From CAVRZY01 sp963725415 (GTDB lineage Bacteria; Acidobacteriota; Terriglobia; Bryobacterales; Bryobacteraceae): a stretch of DNA of 64,000 bases. Location of the stretch: positions 5,748-69,747 of the forward strand of contig CAVRZY010000190.1 of assembly GCA_963725415.1 (NCBI GenBank). The letters run 5' to 3'. Position numbers and translations under genes: made by a program. Shown piece by piece: positions 46,048 to 54,297 of this stretch. Every line of letters begins with the position of its first letter. The stretch's first letter is position 1. The notes beneath the pieces are model-generated. The model was not told the origin of the DNA and did not search any database. It was given only the letters and a program-made list of their open reading frames with translations.

Positions 46048-47235
46048 ATGAGGATTTCCCGCCGCACGAGTGGTGGACGCGGCGAGTACGAGATAAGCGA
46101 GCCGGCGGCGAGCGGCTTGGCGCCGAAGGACCTCCTCAACCGCCGCATCATTGTGGTCTTCGACGCAGACTGGGTGGTTGACTCCGGCATCCGCCTGACT
46201 TCCCAGGGCAAGAAGATGCGGCTTCGCCTCTTGACGGCGGCGATCCAGTTGCAGCGTCAAATCGCGGCGGCTCTGCTAATGCCGCATCCCGTTCGAGCCA
46301 ACGCGCCGCTGGGGCGTGGCGTGCCAATTCTCCAGGCAGACTGCTACGCGATCGAGCATATCGAGGTGGAGGACGTGGAGCTGGCCGGGCGCAACGCGGT
46401 CCGTATGCGCGTGCAGGAGATCATCCTTCGGAACCTCAGCCATCATGCGGAACAGTTGCGGTATCAAGAGCGGTTGGCGCAGCTTGAGTACATCTGGCAC
46501 AACCGCCAAGTCCTTCCTGAGTATCTGTCCTCGATCATCGAGCAACACCGGGCGCTCATTAGGGCTGGCGATCCAGTGCCTCTCCAGGCAGAAGTTGCCA
46601 CCGCCGAACTCCAGCGACTCGTTACGGAGAACGCGTCTGATCTTGGCATCCTCTACCGGAACGAGGGGTTGGACGTGGTGCCGGACTTGTTCAAGACGCT
46701 GGAAGCCGCGCAGGAACCTCCGGCGCCGCCGATCTCAGTCGAGGAGGTCGATCCGGAGCAGACGGAGATACGGCGCCGGGTGATCAAGGAATGGAAGAAA
46801 TGGGCAGCATCAAGAGGCGCGGCGAACGCCCGGTTCCGCCAGACGGTGCGCGAGGCCTGGAGTTCAACGTGCGCCGTCTGCGGATTGCACCTGCCGGCCA
46901 CCGCCTTCAACGTTGTCGCGGGTGTGGACGCCGCCCACATCCTGCCCTGGGCGGACTACGACCTGGACGACGTGTCGAACGGGATATGCCTTTGTAGGCA
47001 CCACCATTGGGCGTTCGACGAGGGCCTCATCGTGATCCGCGCTCAGGCAGGGCGCTACTGGGTGGAGGTGCCGCAAGAAATGGCTGAGGGCATCCTTGCC
47101 GAGGACTCGCGCTTCGGCCTCGAATCGCTCAAGGGCTTCGCAGGCCCCATCCCGGAGGAAAGGCTGCCGCGAAGACAGGAACAACGACCCAACCCGAGAT
47201 ACCTGGACCGGTTACGCGAGGGCAGCCAGAGCTAG
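46048..47235 (+). CDS. HNH endonuclease, probable restriction enzyme
   Basis: A 395-residue cytosolic protein. The C-terminal HNH domain is complete: 'STCAVCGLHLPATAF', 'GVDAAHILPWADYDLDD', 'SNGICLCRHHHWAFDEGLI', giving Cys-x2-Cys, the Ala-His catalytic pair, Asn and Cys-x2-His zinc/metal residues of the HNH_2 type. The N-terminal ~250 residues are unassigned and helical, with a likely DNA-recognition role. It ends 24 bases inside the convergent dcm gene. HNH enzyme next to m5C methyltransferase and Vsr is a classic type II restriction-modification arrangement. Start ATG 46048 lacks a strong ribosome binding site. Confidence 0.78.
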   Translation: MRISRRTSGGRGEYEISEPAASGLAPKDLLNRRIIVVFDADWVVDSGIRLTSQGKKMRLRLLTAAIQLQRQIAAALLMPHPVRANAPLGRGVPILQADCYAIEHIEVEDVELAGRNAVRMRVQEIILRNLSHHAEQLRYQERLAQLEYIWHNRQVLPEYLSSIIEQHRALIRAGDPVPLQAEVATAELQRLVTENASDLGILYRNEGLDVVPDLFKTLEAAQEPPAPPISVEEVDPEQTEIRRRVIKEWKKWAASRGAANARFRQTVREAWSSTCAVCGLHLPATAFNVVAGVDAAHILPWADYDLDDVSNGICLCRHHHWAFDEGLIVIRAQAGRYWVEVPQEMAEGILAEDSRFGLESLKGFAGPIPEERLPRRQEQRPNPRYLDRLREGSQS

Positions 47236-48180
47236 CTCCGGCTGCTGTCCGCCGCGCGCCTCTGCCTCCAGGTACGCCTTGACGCGCTGCGCGACCCACT
47301 CCGCCACAGGCACCGTGACCGCGTTCCCGAGCGCGTTGTATCGCAAGGTGTCGATCTTGTCGGGGTCGGAGACGGGGAGCGGTCTCGGCAGGGTCCAGTT
47401 CTCCGGGAAGCCCTGCAACCGCTCGCACTCCACGGGCATCAACCTTCGCACCCTGCCGTCAGGGTATGAGACGTAGTTCCTGCTCCAGTCAGTCCCCGTG
47501 TGCCGCGCGGAGCAGGCGTACAAGCAGTAAGCGAGGCTCGGGGTCACCGGCCCCTTGATAGGATCTCCAATGCTTTTCTTAAAGGGGGAAACAGGTTTCG
47601 TCCCATTCGTTCCGCCCGGTGCAGCATGCCGCGGGCCGCATTCGGACTCAAAAAGTATCTTTCCGGGACCTCGCCAGTCTCGATAACATCCGACAATGTA
47701 GACTCGCTGACGCGACTGGGGGACTCCGAAATACCGGCTGTTAAGCACGCGCCACCCCACGCCATACCCGAAGCCGGCCAGCGTTCGAACAACGATCTCG
47801 AAATCTCTTCCTCCGTGGCTAGAGAGAAGACCTGGAACGTTCTCGATGAGGAAAACCTGGGGACGGCCTCTTTCAAGTAGCCGAGCAAACTCAAAAAAGA
47901 GTCCAGACTTCTTCCCCTTAAGCCCTGCTCGCGGACCCATTCTCGCAAGCGAGACGTCTTGGCAGGGGAATCCTCCCGTCCAGACGTCTGAAAGAGGAAC
48001 ATCTGCATCGGTCATCTCCTTGATGTCTCCGAACAACGGGGTGTCCGGGAAATGGGCCTTCAGCACGGAGCGGCAGTATTCGTCTATCTCGCACTGGACG
48101 GTCAAGCGGAAACCGGCTCCGACGAAGCCCAAGTCGATCCCGCCGATGCCGGAGAAGAAGGACGCGGCCGTCGGCGTCAT
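47212..48180 (-). CDS. dcm: DNA (cytosine-5) methyltransferase
   Basis: A 322-residue enzyme that transfers methyl from S-adenosylmethionine to C5 of cytosine in a target site. Motifs in order: I 'FSGIGGIDLGFVGAGF', IV 'GGFPCQDVSLARMG' with the catalytic Cys, VI 'FLIENVPGLL', VIII 'SRQRVYIVG', target-recognition region, and X 'YNALGNAVTVPVAEWV'. The ATG at 48180 overlaps the vsr stop as ATGA, so vsr and dcm are coupled. Paired with the convergent HNH gene it should protect host DNA from cleavage. The recognition sequence cannot be predicted. Confidence 0.92.
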   Translation of the reverse strand: MTPTAASFFSGIGGIDLGFVGAGFRLTVQCEIDEYCRSVLKAHFPDTPLFGDIKEMTDADVPLSDVWTGGFPCQDVSLARMGPRAGLKGKKSGLFFEFARLLERGRPQVFLIENVPGLLSSHGGRDFEIVVRTLAGFGYGVGWRVLNSRYFGVPQSRQRVYIVGCYRDWRGPGKILFESECGPRHAAPGGTNGTKPVSPFKKSIGDPIKGPVTPSLAYCLYACSARHTGTDWSRNYVSYPDGRVRRLMPVECERLQGFPENWTLPRPLPVSDPDKIDTLRYNALGNAVTVPVAEWVAQRVKAYLEAEARGGQQPELALAALA

Positions 48181-48593
48181 CCCGACTTCCTTCCGACGAA
48201 CCGCGAGATCCGTCTCCGCAACTTCTCCTCGTGCCTTAGCTGGCATTCCCACACCACTACGCACCGCCACCCGAGCCTGCGCAGCGCGCGCAGGTTCTTC
48301 TTGTCCCGGCCGATGTTCCGGTCGAGCTTCCGGTTCCAGTATGCCTTGTTGCTGGCCGGTCGCCTCCCGTCCTTGCACGTGTGGCCGTGCCAGAAACACC
48401 CGTGCATGAGGATGGCTAGCCGGTGCCTCGGGAGAACTATATCAGGTTTCCCGGGGAGATCGCTTCGGTGCAACCTGAACCGGCAACCCATGACGTGCAG
48501 CATGCGGCGAAGCGTCACTTCGGGCGTAGTATCGGCAGAATGGATCTTCGCCATTATTTCGCTCCGCCTCTCCGGCGTGAACATGTCCGTCAC
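48177..48593 (-). CDS. vsr: Very short patch repair endonuclease
   Basis: A 138-residue Vsr-type nuclease that nicks beside T:G mismatches created when 5-methylcytosine deaminates, protecting sites made mutable by Dcm. Motifs: 'MAKIHSADTTPEVTLRRML', 'LPGKPDIVLPRHRLAILM' with the catalytic Asp, and 'HGCFWHGHTC' then 'WNRKLDRNIGRDKKNLRAL' including zinc ligands. The stop overlaps dcm and its start overlaps the upstream HTH gene by four bases, so three genes form one tight operon. Confidence 0.93.
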   Translation of the reverse strand: MTDMFTPERRSEIMAKIHSADTTPEVTLRRMLHVMGCRFRLHRSDLPGKPDIVLPRHRLAILMHGCFWHGHTCKDGRRPASNKAYWNRKLDRNIGRDKKNLRALRRLGWRCVVVWECQLRHEEKLRRRISRFVGRKSG

Positions 48594-48829
48594 GGCGATC
48601 CCCCGAACCTCAGCGGGATCTGCGGAACCTCAACCAACCGTTGGACTTCCCGCTTCAACTCGTCCATCTCATGCTGGGTGAAGACGCGACGGCCGTTGCG
48701 GTCTTTGAACTGGGTGTCCCGCAACCGCCCCTGCTTCAACCAGCGGAAGTAGGTAGCCCTGCTGAGCGAGGCCGAGGCCAGCGCTTCACCGATGCGGTAC
48801 AACTTCTTGCCTTCGATGACCAGGGGCAC
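48590..48829 (-). CDS. Small HTH protein, possible controller of the vsr-dcm operon
   Basis: About 79 residues from GTG 48829. 'KKLYRIGEALASASLSRATY' followed by 'FRWLKQGRLRDTQFKDRNG' and 'RVFTQHEMDELKREVQRL' is a MerR/excisionase-like winged HTH. Overlap of its end with the vsr start suggests a co-transcribed regulator, like controller proteins of restriction systems, though those are usually Xre-type. An excisionase role is the alternative, given the island context. Open frame extends upstream to 48,970, but without conserved sequence. Confidence 0.6.
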   Translation of the reverse strand: MPLVIEGKKLYRIGEALASASLSRATYFRWLKQGRLRDTQFKDRNGRRVFTQHEMDELKREVQRLVEVPQIPLRFGGSP

Positions 48830-48971
48830 TGGAACCGTCCTGATACGTCTTGAGACACCATGATAGACCAGATCGGCGCAAGTTGCAACCCGCCTGCTGA
48901 TATTTTTTTCTGGCCGCGCTGTTGGGGTGCGTCCTGTTCGCCCCCGCACCGGAGCGCCGAACAGCCGCACC

Positions 48972-49205
48972 TCACTGCCCGAATGCCGACGCCTTCATGT
49001 GCTCGCGGACGTTGTCGTAGCTGACCGCGAGCTCCATCCCCAGGCGCAGGCCCGCGACCGCGACCGGCTCGCTGTCAAGTCGCCCGAACACGACGCGCGC
49101 CTCGTGGTCGGCGCCCTCGACCCGGACCCACATCCACCCGCTCTCCCCGCCGCACTCGTCCCTGAACTCGGCCGCGACGTAGTCTCCCGGCTCGAACCTC
49201 GCCAT
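48972..49205 (-). CDS. Small conserved protein, DUF2314-like
   Basis: A 77-residue soluble protein from ATG 49205. 'FEPGDYVAAEFRDECGGES' then 'GWMWVRVEGADHEARVVFG' and 'LRLGMELAVSYDNVREH' make a compact beta-rich fold seen in DUF2314-type proteins. Function is unknown. It lies upstream of the HTH-vsr-dcm operon on the same strand, 142 bases away, and may be separate cargo. Confidence 0.55.
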   Translation of the reverse strand: MARFEPGDYVAAEFRDECGGESGWMWVRVEGADHEARVVFGRLDSEPVAVAGLRLGMELAVSYDNVREHMKASAFGQ

Positions 49206-50393
49206 GGCGACCCCCCGCAGCCTCCCGCCCATCCTACCGAGAAATCGCGTGGGCGGTGAGAACCGCAGGGAGCCGGTCCGCGACCGCCCTGGTTCCCGGT
49301 CCAATCCTCAAGGCAGGCACTCAGGAGCCTTGGTTCCGGCTTTACCCGGGAGCAGTGGCGCTTAGTTCCGCGCTGCCGGAGGCGCGGGAACTCCGCGCCC
49401 TCCAGGCCTGCAGACATTAAGAGACCTCCACGAAAAACGTCGAAGTCGGGGCTGCGCTTTTCCGGCGAAACCCGAGGGAAAGAAGTCTAGCGGGGTTTGG
49501 GGGAGCCCCGCCAGAGCGGAGACAGGAGGGACGACGAGGGGCGAGGTCAAAATCGCGTGTACCGCGCTTGTCGACGTCGGGGGCGACGCCCCGGCCGACC
49601 GGATGGACAAGGCCCAGTCGATCGAGCTGCCGAACTTAATGCACCTTTCCCCATCCGCGCTCGGCGACGAGGGGGGCAGGAAGTTGGACGAGTACCTGCC
49701 ACCGGCGACGGGCACGGTCGCGGGCACAGCCGCTCCGGAGCCGACGAGGCCGGCGTCCCCTAAGTTGTTGAATTCCTGTGGCTGGAGGAGCCATTCCAGC
49801 CCTGGTCGAACGTCAGCCCAGCGGCATTGTGAGTCCTAATCCCGCGTTTCGAGTGGGATGCGATCTGGGCGAATCAGCACCATGAAGATCTGAGGAGATT
49901 GACTTTCTACCACGTCGCTTGCAGGCTGAGATTCTGGTGGCTGGGGGCAGATCGGTGGTGTTGGCCGACCACGGGCACGCACCAACGGCGTGTCTTGATC
50001 TACTTTCGGGCTCGCCAAGAGGGCTCGCCTCCCATGGCACGAGCTGCAGGCGCTCGCGCCCCGGACGGAAACACATTTTGGTGCAAAAGGGTTGACGGTA
50101 CGTGCAGCTTTAGGTTAGAGTGCGGTTTATGCCACAGATTGTGCGGGTGGCAAGAACCAGTCGTCGCGCACGAGCCCATGGGCGCACTTCCGAGCAGCCA
50201 TCATGGCTTCCAGTGTCCCTGGTAGGCTCGGAGGTGGTGGCGGCTCCCGTCCATACCACGGTTCCGACGCCATCCGCACGCTGTCCTCTTCGCGGTGCGC
50301 TAGACCGACCTGCAGCCGGTCGCCCGCCGGCTCCCCCAGCGCCCGGGGTGGCAGTTGCCGCACGACAAACAGCACGGCACCCGGCTGAGCACG
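49206..50393. other. 1.2-kb stretch of the island without a recognised gene
   Basis: Several short open frames occur but none has a recognisable domain, consistent codon pattern or ribosome binding site. The sequence is still high-GC. It may hold decayed genes or the regulatory region of the kinase operon. Confidence 0.5.
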
Positions 50394-52625
50394 ATGCCCG
50401 GTGATATGAACACTCGCGACGCCGATGCGGCGGACATATTCTGCGCCCACTGCGGTAACTCCTTTCCCGTGAGCCTTGCCACACACCACCTCAAAGTCCG
50501 GTGTCCGAGCGCACGGTGTTCCCTGCCCTACGACTTTACATTCTATGACGACCTCGCGTCCGCAACGGTCGAGAAGCAGAGGATAATTGACAAGGGCGAA
50601 GCCTGGACGAAACCATCGATCTTCCCAGCCCGAGGCAAGATCACTAAATGGGTCGTTACGTACACCGATGCGCCGGTACAGCGGTTCGAACCGAAGCGCC
50701 TGCGCGACCTCACCCACGAGTATGTACTGCGGGCAGTTCAGGGAGGACTTGCTGACGAGCTCGGAGCGCCAATCACCATCCTGGACATAGACGAGGAGCG
50801 ACCCTTCTATCACATCGAGCCCCTGCAAATTCATCCGAAGGTGGCTACCAGGCTTGGGCTCCCGGCGTACCATCCTCCGTACATGAAACACTTCTCGGGG
50901 TTCTGTCTCGAAGCTAGGATCAACTCGCCGAACCGCTGTGGGAACACACTATGTTTCGAACAGGACGAACGCGTAGCCCGGGCCATCATCGAAGGAACAC
51001 ACCGTGTTGAGAGTCCCTATCAATGTCATGCCGGACTGTTCGACTACGCCTATCCAATCCGGGTCCAGGGTACCATCTTCGGTGTGCTCTTCAGTGGCCA
51101 AAAGCGAGTTAGCACGCAGGAGGGTGAGTTAATACTGAGGGCTACCCTTGGTGGATTCGCTGCTAAGGTTGGCATGACTGCTGAAAGAGCTATCGAGCTC
51201 GTGGATCAGATAGAGCGTATTTCCTCTGAGGAGATGGAGCAATTCGTCAGACGTGTGCAGGATCTTGCCGGAACCATTGCAGCCGTTGCAGAGGAGTCCT
51301 ACAACACGCAGCGGACCACCCGGGATCAGCTGTTCCTGCAGGAGATTTCTGGCCGCTTTCGGAACTTGACGCGCTTGCTCAAGCCGAACGACCGCGTCAC
51401 GGTGCCGGTGCTTCATCTGTGCCGAGAGCGTGTGGGAGCTTATGTGGGTGCTTCGGCGGTTTCGGTCCTTTACAGTGTGGCTCCCAGCGGGTGGGACTAT
51501 CACGGCGAAACCGGAACCGGTCCGCCGGAAGGGCCGATAGCCATTGCGCCGCAGCTCTTCTCCTCTGGCGCGAAGGACACGGACGGCTTGATCAGCATGC
51601 TCGGTCCAGAGAAGGCCGAGCTTCGGGAGCGAATCAGGAGGATGACGCCGGGCCTTTCGGAGCCCGCGTTTTTGCTGCGAGTTATCCTGGCCGGCAAGGC
51701 GGAAATGCTCATCGTCTTCCATGGGGACATCGGGACTATCCCATTTGCCTACAGACCCGGGCCTGAGAACCACTTGGCGCGGCGCTTCTATGACAGCTTG
51801 ACGCGGCTGCTGCAGTCCGAGGTCGACCAGCTTCTAGACAGGATGTCAGTACTTGACACCTTAAGGAAGCGGGAAACGACACTTGCAATGGTCGCTCATG
51901 GTCTGTGGCAGCCGCTCCGCGGCATACATCTCTCGCTCCGGCACGTGGTGGGTCGCCTATCTGGGACGGAGCCCTTTTACAGGTTTATCAGGCACTCCTT
52001 AAATGTCTGCAACCGGCTCTGGAACTCGTCCAGCACGATCCTCTCCACATTGTCCATCCAGGAGATTGGTGAGGAGTTTTTCTCCCGCACGTTTCAGTCT
52101 AGGAACATCCGACCAATCTTTAAGCAGGCCATCGAGATCTTCGGTGACGAGGCCGAGAACAAGGGCCTCGTGTTTCTCCCGATCGCGCGGGTGGATGACC
52201 AGCCTTTTCCTGACATCGACATGAACTACTTCGCTGTGTCCACCGCGATCCAGAACCTCGTCTACAACGCGGTCAAGTATTCGTTCCAACCGCCGGCGAA
52301 CAGCAGTAAGAAGAGAGAGATCAAGATCTCGTGTTGGCACGGGCCCAGCCCTGGAGGTGTGCCTGGCTACTTCATGTCTATTGAGAACTGGGGCGTCGGG
52401 ATCGACGTGAGGCGAGATGGCGAACGGATATTCGAAAAGCACACTCGGGGCTCGACGGCGGAAGACAGGTTTCGGATCGGCTCCGGTCTTGGCCTCTCCC
52501 AGGTTCGGTACGCGATCGAGACGCTTCACAGGGGGAAGGTGACTTTCACGAGCGAGCCGCAGGGACGCGAGATCCATCACACGACGTTCACGATATTCTT
52601 GCCGCTGAAACAGGAGGCTGGATGA
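50394..52625 (+). CDS. PocR-domain histidine kinase with Cys-rich N-terminus
   Basis: About 743 residues, no transmembrane helix, so cytosolic. N-terminus: 'IFCAHCGNSFPVSLATHH' with a second Cys pair in 'RCPSARC', a zinc-ribbon-like element. Residues ~120-270 match PocR sensory domains: 'ITILDIDEERPFYHIE', 'HFSGFCLEARINSPNRC' and 'QCHAGLFDYAYPIRVQG' then 'IFGVLFSGQ', with ordered cysteines that may bind metal or a small ligand. A long middle region follows. The C-terminal kinase part has 'VAHGLWQPLRGI' as H-box (usual H-E-L-R-x-P-L altered), N-box 'IQNLVYNAVKYSF', G1 'ENWGVGID' and G2 'GSGLGLSQV'. The adjacent response regulator is translationally coupled. ATG 50406 is another possible start. 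Confidence 0.75.
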   Translation: MPGDMNTRDADAADIFCAHCGNSFPVSLATHHLKVRCPSARCSLPYDFTFYDDLASATVEKQRIIDKGEAWTKPSIFPARGKITKWVVTYTDAPVQRFEPKRLRDLTHEYVLRAVQGGLADELGAPITILDIDEERPFYHIEPLQIHPKVATRLGLPAYHPPYMKHFSGFCLEARINSPNRCGNTLCFEQDERVARAIIEGTHRVESPYQCHAGLFDYAYPIRVQGTIFGVLFSGQKRVSTQEGELILRATLGGFAAKVGMTAERAIELVDQIERISSEEMEQFVRRVQDLAGTIAAVAEESYNTQRTTRDQLFLQEISGRFRNLTRLLKPNDRVTVPVLHLCRERVGAYVGASAVSVLYSVAPSGWDYHGETGTGPPEGPIAIAPQLFSSGAKDTDGLISMLGPEKAELRERIRRMTPGLSEPAFLLRVILAGKAEMLIVFHGDIGTIPFAYRPGPENHLARRFYDSLTRLLQSEVDQLLDRMSVLDTLRKRETTLAMVAHGLWQPLRGIHLSLRHVVGRLSGTEPFYRFIRHSLNVCNRLWNSSSTILSTLSIQEIGEEFFSRTFQSRNIRPIFKQAIEIFGDEAENKGLVFLPIARVDDQPFPDIDMNYFAVSTAIQNLVYNAVKYSFQPPANSSKKREIKISCWHGPSPGGVPGYFMSIENWGVGIDVRRDGERIFEKHTRGSTAEDRFRIGSGLGLSQVRYAIETLHRGKVTFTSEPQGREIHHTTFTIFLPLKQEAG

Positions 52626-53059
52626 TGCGTATCCTCTGGGCGGAGGACGAACAGCACATTATTGGCATCGCTGCAATCCTTGGCGAAACGTGGGACATTC
52701 AAAGTGTCATCGCATGTGACGACGCAGTGGCAGCGCTCGGGGCGGAGCGGTTCGATTTGGTCGTCATCGATCTGATCTTGCCTATTACTATGCGGGAAAG
52801 GGAGACTGTGCCTTTTGAGGTTCGATGTCAGAACGATCTTGAGGAGAAGTACGGTGGGTGTTGGCTGATACGTTACATTCGGGAAACGTTGCGAGTCCAG
52901 ATACCGATTATAGTATATACTATTGTCGTTGGACCTGACAGAGACCCGGTGGAAAAGCTACTGGCGGGTAGGGTTCAGGGGTATTACTCGAAGTACGACG
53001 TTTTTCCTGAAGACTTGGACCTCCGCATCAAGGAGGCTGTGGGCAGGGACGTTGTGTGA
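52625..53059 (+). CDS. Single-domain response regulator
   Basis: A 144-residue receiver domain without output domain. 'ILWAEDEQHIIGIAAIL' gives the acidic pair, 'DLVVIDLILP' the phospho-accepting Asp, 'IIVYTIVVG' the Thr, and 'GYYSKYD' the conserved Lys. An insertion of ~25 residues follows the Asp ('ITMRERETVPFEVRCQNDL'). It overlaps the kinase stop (ATGA at 52622), and AGGAGG at 52612-52617 is seven bases before the second ATG at 52625, the preferred start. It should receive phosphate from the PocR kinase; the downstream target is unknown. Confidence 0.78.
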   Translation: MRILWAEDEQHIIGIAAILGETWDIQSVIACDDAVAALGAERFDLVVIDLILPITMRERETVPFEVRCQNDLEEKYGGCWLIRYIRETLRVQIPIIVYTIVVGPDRDPVEKLLAGRVQGYYSKYDVFPEDLDLRIKEAVGRDVV

Positions 53060-53086
53060 GGCGCGGCGCGCGCAGCAGAGGCGTTC

Positions 53087-53581
53087 ATGGAGTTGGTGTG
53101 GGTCCTTGGTTGGTTGGTCGTACTGGTGGGCGCTGTGGCGTGGTGGTGGGTTCGTTACCGGCACCTTGTCTTGAAGAACAGGAAGTTGAGGTTGGAGATC
53201 GGCCGGCTGGAGTCCCAAACGAGGCGTTCCGGGAAGGTGGAGGCTGGGCGGCAAAGGCTCGCCAGGCTGGTCGTGGAGGCTCCCGAGGGAGACGAGATTC
53301 GACTGATTCTAGGCAGGAGCGGATGGGTACTGCCGCTAGGGGGCCCATGCGGGCCCAAGGAGGTGAGGATTGCGGTCGGAGGACGGAGTGGGTGGCTAGG
53401 GATGGTCCAGATGATGTCGGCAGACTACGCGCTGTTGCTTGCGATGAGCGATGACCGCGCCATGCGGGATCTTGGAGTCGTTCAACTTCGGAACCTGGCT
53501 GAGGCAGGTAGCGACCGGGCCGCAGAGTACCTCGGGATTGTGGCGAGAAGCGCGCTCGACGCGGATGGGTTCAGGATTTAG
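53087..53581 (+). CDS. Hypothetical membrane-anchored protein
   Basis: A 164-residue protein with an N-terminal transmembrane helix ('WVLGWLVVLVGAVAWWWVRY') and a short coiled segment ('NRKLRLEIGRLESQTRR'). A soluble domain follows, ending in helices 'MRDLGVVQLRNLAEAGSDRA' and 'AEYLGIVARS'. I recognise no family. It begins 28 bases after the response regulator stop and may be the third gene of that operon, placing a membrane protein with the two-component pair. The right edge of the island is 330 bases on. Confidence 0.6.
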   Translation: MELVWVLGWLVVLVGAVAWWWVRYRHLVLKNRKLRLEIGRLESQTRRSGKVEAGRQRLARLVVEAPEGDEIRLILGRSGWVLPLGGPCGPKEVRIAVGGRSGWLGMVQMMSADYALLLAMSDDRAMRDLGVVQLRNLAEAGSDRAAEYLGIVARSALDADGFRI

Positions 53582-53911
53582 CAGCGCTGTACCGCACTTG
53601 GGAGTTTTCGCTGAAAGCAGTCTGACTGGCCCTTGGGGCTGCAACGGGAGGTCCGGCGGTGCTTGAGGTGAACGGGATCCATCGGGAGGCTAGGATGCCG
53701 GTAAACGATTCGCATCGACACAGTGGGCCCAGCGCGAAGGCAAGGTGTTGGAGGAGAAGTCGCTACGGTTGGTGGTAGCCACCTATCCAGCGGCGTTCGG
53801 CGGGGTTCTGCACGCGCACGCCGGGAAGTCGAGCAGGAACGCGCCCTCCGAAGGCAACGTTTGAGAATTCATGGTCGTCGACGTTGGGGATGAACCCACA
53901 CGTCCGTCGCC
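53582..53911. other. Right end of the island, no gene seen
   Basis: About 330 bases without a supported gene. A T-arm-like stretch near 53,885-53,905 adjoins the split tRNA and may be the element's own tRNA-end replacement, but it does not pair well. Confidence 0.4.
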
Positions 53912-53932
53912 GGGCGCGGGATTTTGAGTCCC
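53912..53932. repeat. Right attachment core (21-bp direct repeat)
   Basis: Identical to 45,834-45,854. It covers the anticodon stem-loop of tRNA-Leu and marks the right edge of the island. Confidence 0.7.
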
Positions 53933-53957
53933 GTGCGTCTGCCAGTTCAGCCACTGA
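53912..53957 (-). pseudogene. 5' part of a split tRNA-Leu (copy C)
   Basis: Matches the 5' portion of tRNA-Leu copy D from acceptor/D-arm to anticodon arm, with one D-arm change (GCTGAAC for GCGGAAC) and acceptor GCTTCAG in place of GCTGGAG. With copy B it would make one whole tRNA. Confidence 0.75.
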
Positions 53958-53982
53958 AGCCTGCTGGTGCCCGTAAAGGGCT

Positions 53983-54030
53983 TCAGCGGTACACGTCGCG
54001 GCGATGGCCGATGGAATACACGTAGTTCAA
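53983..54030 (-). pseudogene. RelE/ParE toxin with in-frame internal deletion (15-codon relic)
   Basis: The frame reads L-N-Y then directly V-Y-S-I-G-H-R-R-D-V-Y-R and stop: the first three and last twelve codons of the toxin at 45,272, joined in frame. Exactly 207 bases (69 codons) are missing. The TTG start is kept but no longer overlaps the antitoxin stop. The relic cannot fold as a toxin. Confidence 0.8.
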
Positions 54031-54032
54031 GT

Positions 54033-54245
54033 CTAACGGGCCTTCTTGCGGCGAGCCAGGTGGGATGCCAAGGGCCGGGTCGGCTCGTCTCGGCGTTCTC
54101 GAAGGATGCTCAAGTCGATGACGTCCTCCCGGAACTGGCGCTCCTGCATCAGCCGTGCCACGACCGCCTGCCGCCGATCTCGGGGCAGCGAGCGAAAGGC
54201 CACCCAGAAGAGTTCGGCTGCCGCTTCACTGGTGCTGACGCGCAT
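54033..54245 (-). CDS. Orphan antitoxin, copy 2
   Basis: A 70-residue near-copy of the antitoxin at 45,523 (same 'MRVSTSEAAAELFWVAFRS' start), ending two residues earlier because CAG became TAG. Its own toxin is deleted. It could still neutralise the intact toxin 8.5 kb away, making it a potential anti-addiction antitoxin. The upstream AGGAAAG and spacing are unchanged. Confidence 0.75.
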   Translation of the reverse strand: MRVSTSEAAAELFWVAFRSLPRDRRQAVVARLMQERQFREDVIDLSILRERRDEPTRPLASHLARRKKAR

Positions 54246-54297
54246 GATCTTTCCTCCAAGATACCGCAGACTGCCGGGTGTTGGGGTGCACTCATGC

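Larger units (their letters stand above)
45855..53911. mobile_element. 8.06-kb genomic island inside a tRNA-Leu gene
   Basis: The region separates the two halves of a tRNA-Leu and is flanked by the 21-bp repeats. Precise recombination between them would restore one tRNA-like sequence. Cargo: HNH nuclease, regulator-vsr-dcm operon, small conserved protein, PocR-type histidine kinase with response regulator, and a membrane protein. No integrase or replication gene is visible. A short frame on the minus strand running out of the left edge ('GVVPALCQSPQNPTEPDRS') could be the tail of a lost integrase, but this is weak. Confidence 0.68.

Noticed and set aside
49603..49839. 78-codon open frame in the island gap
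   Set aside because: No ribosome binding site, no family pattern, and similar-sized random frames surround it.
53763..53954. Small protein beginning 'MAELADARDSKS'
   Set aside because: This is a well-known false protein produced by translating a tRNA-Leu sequence; the DNA is the split tRNA copy C.
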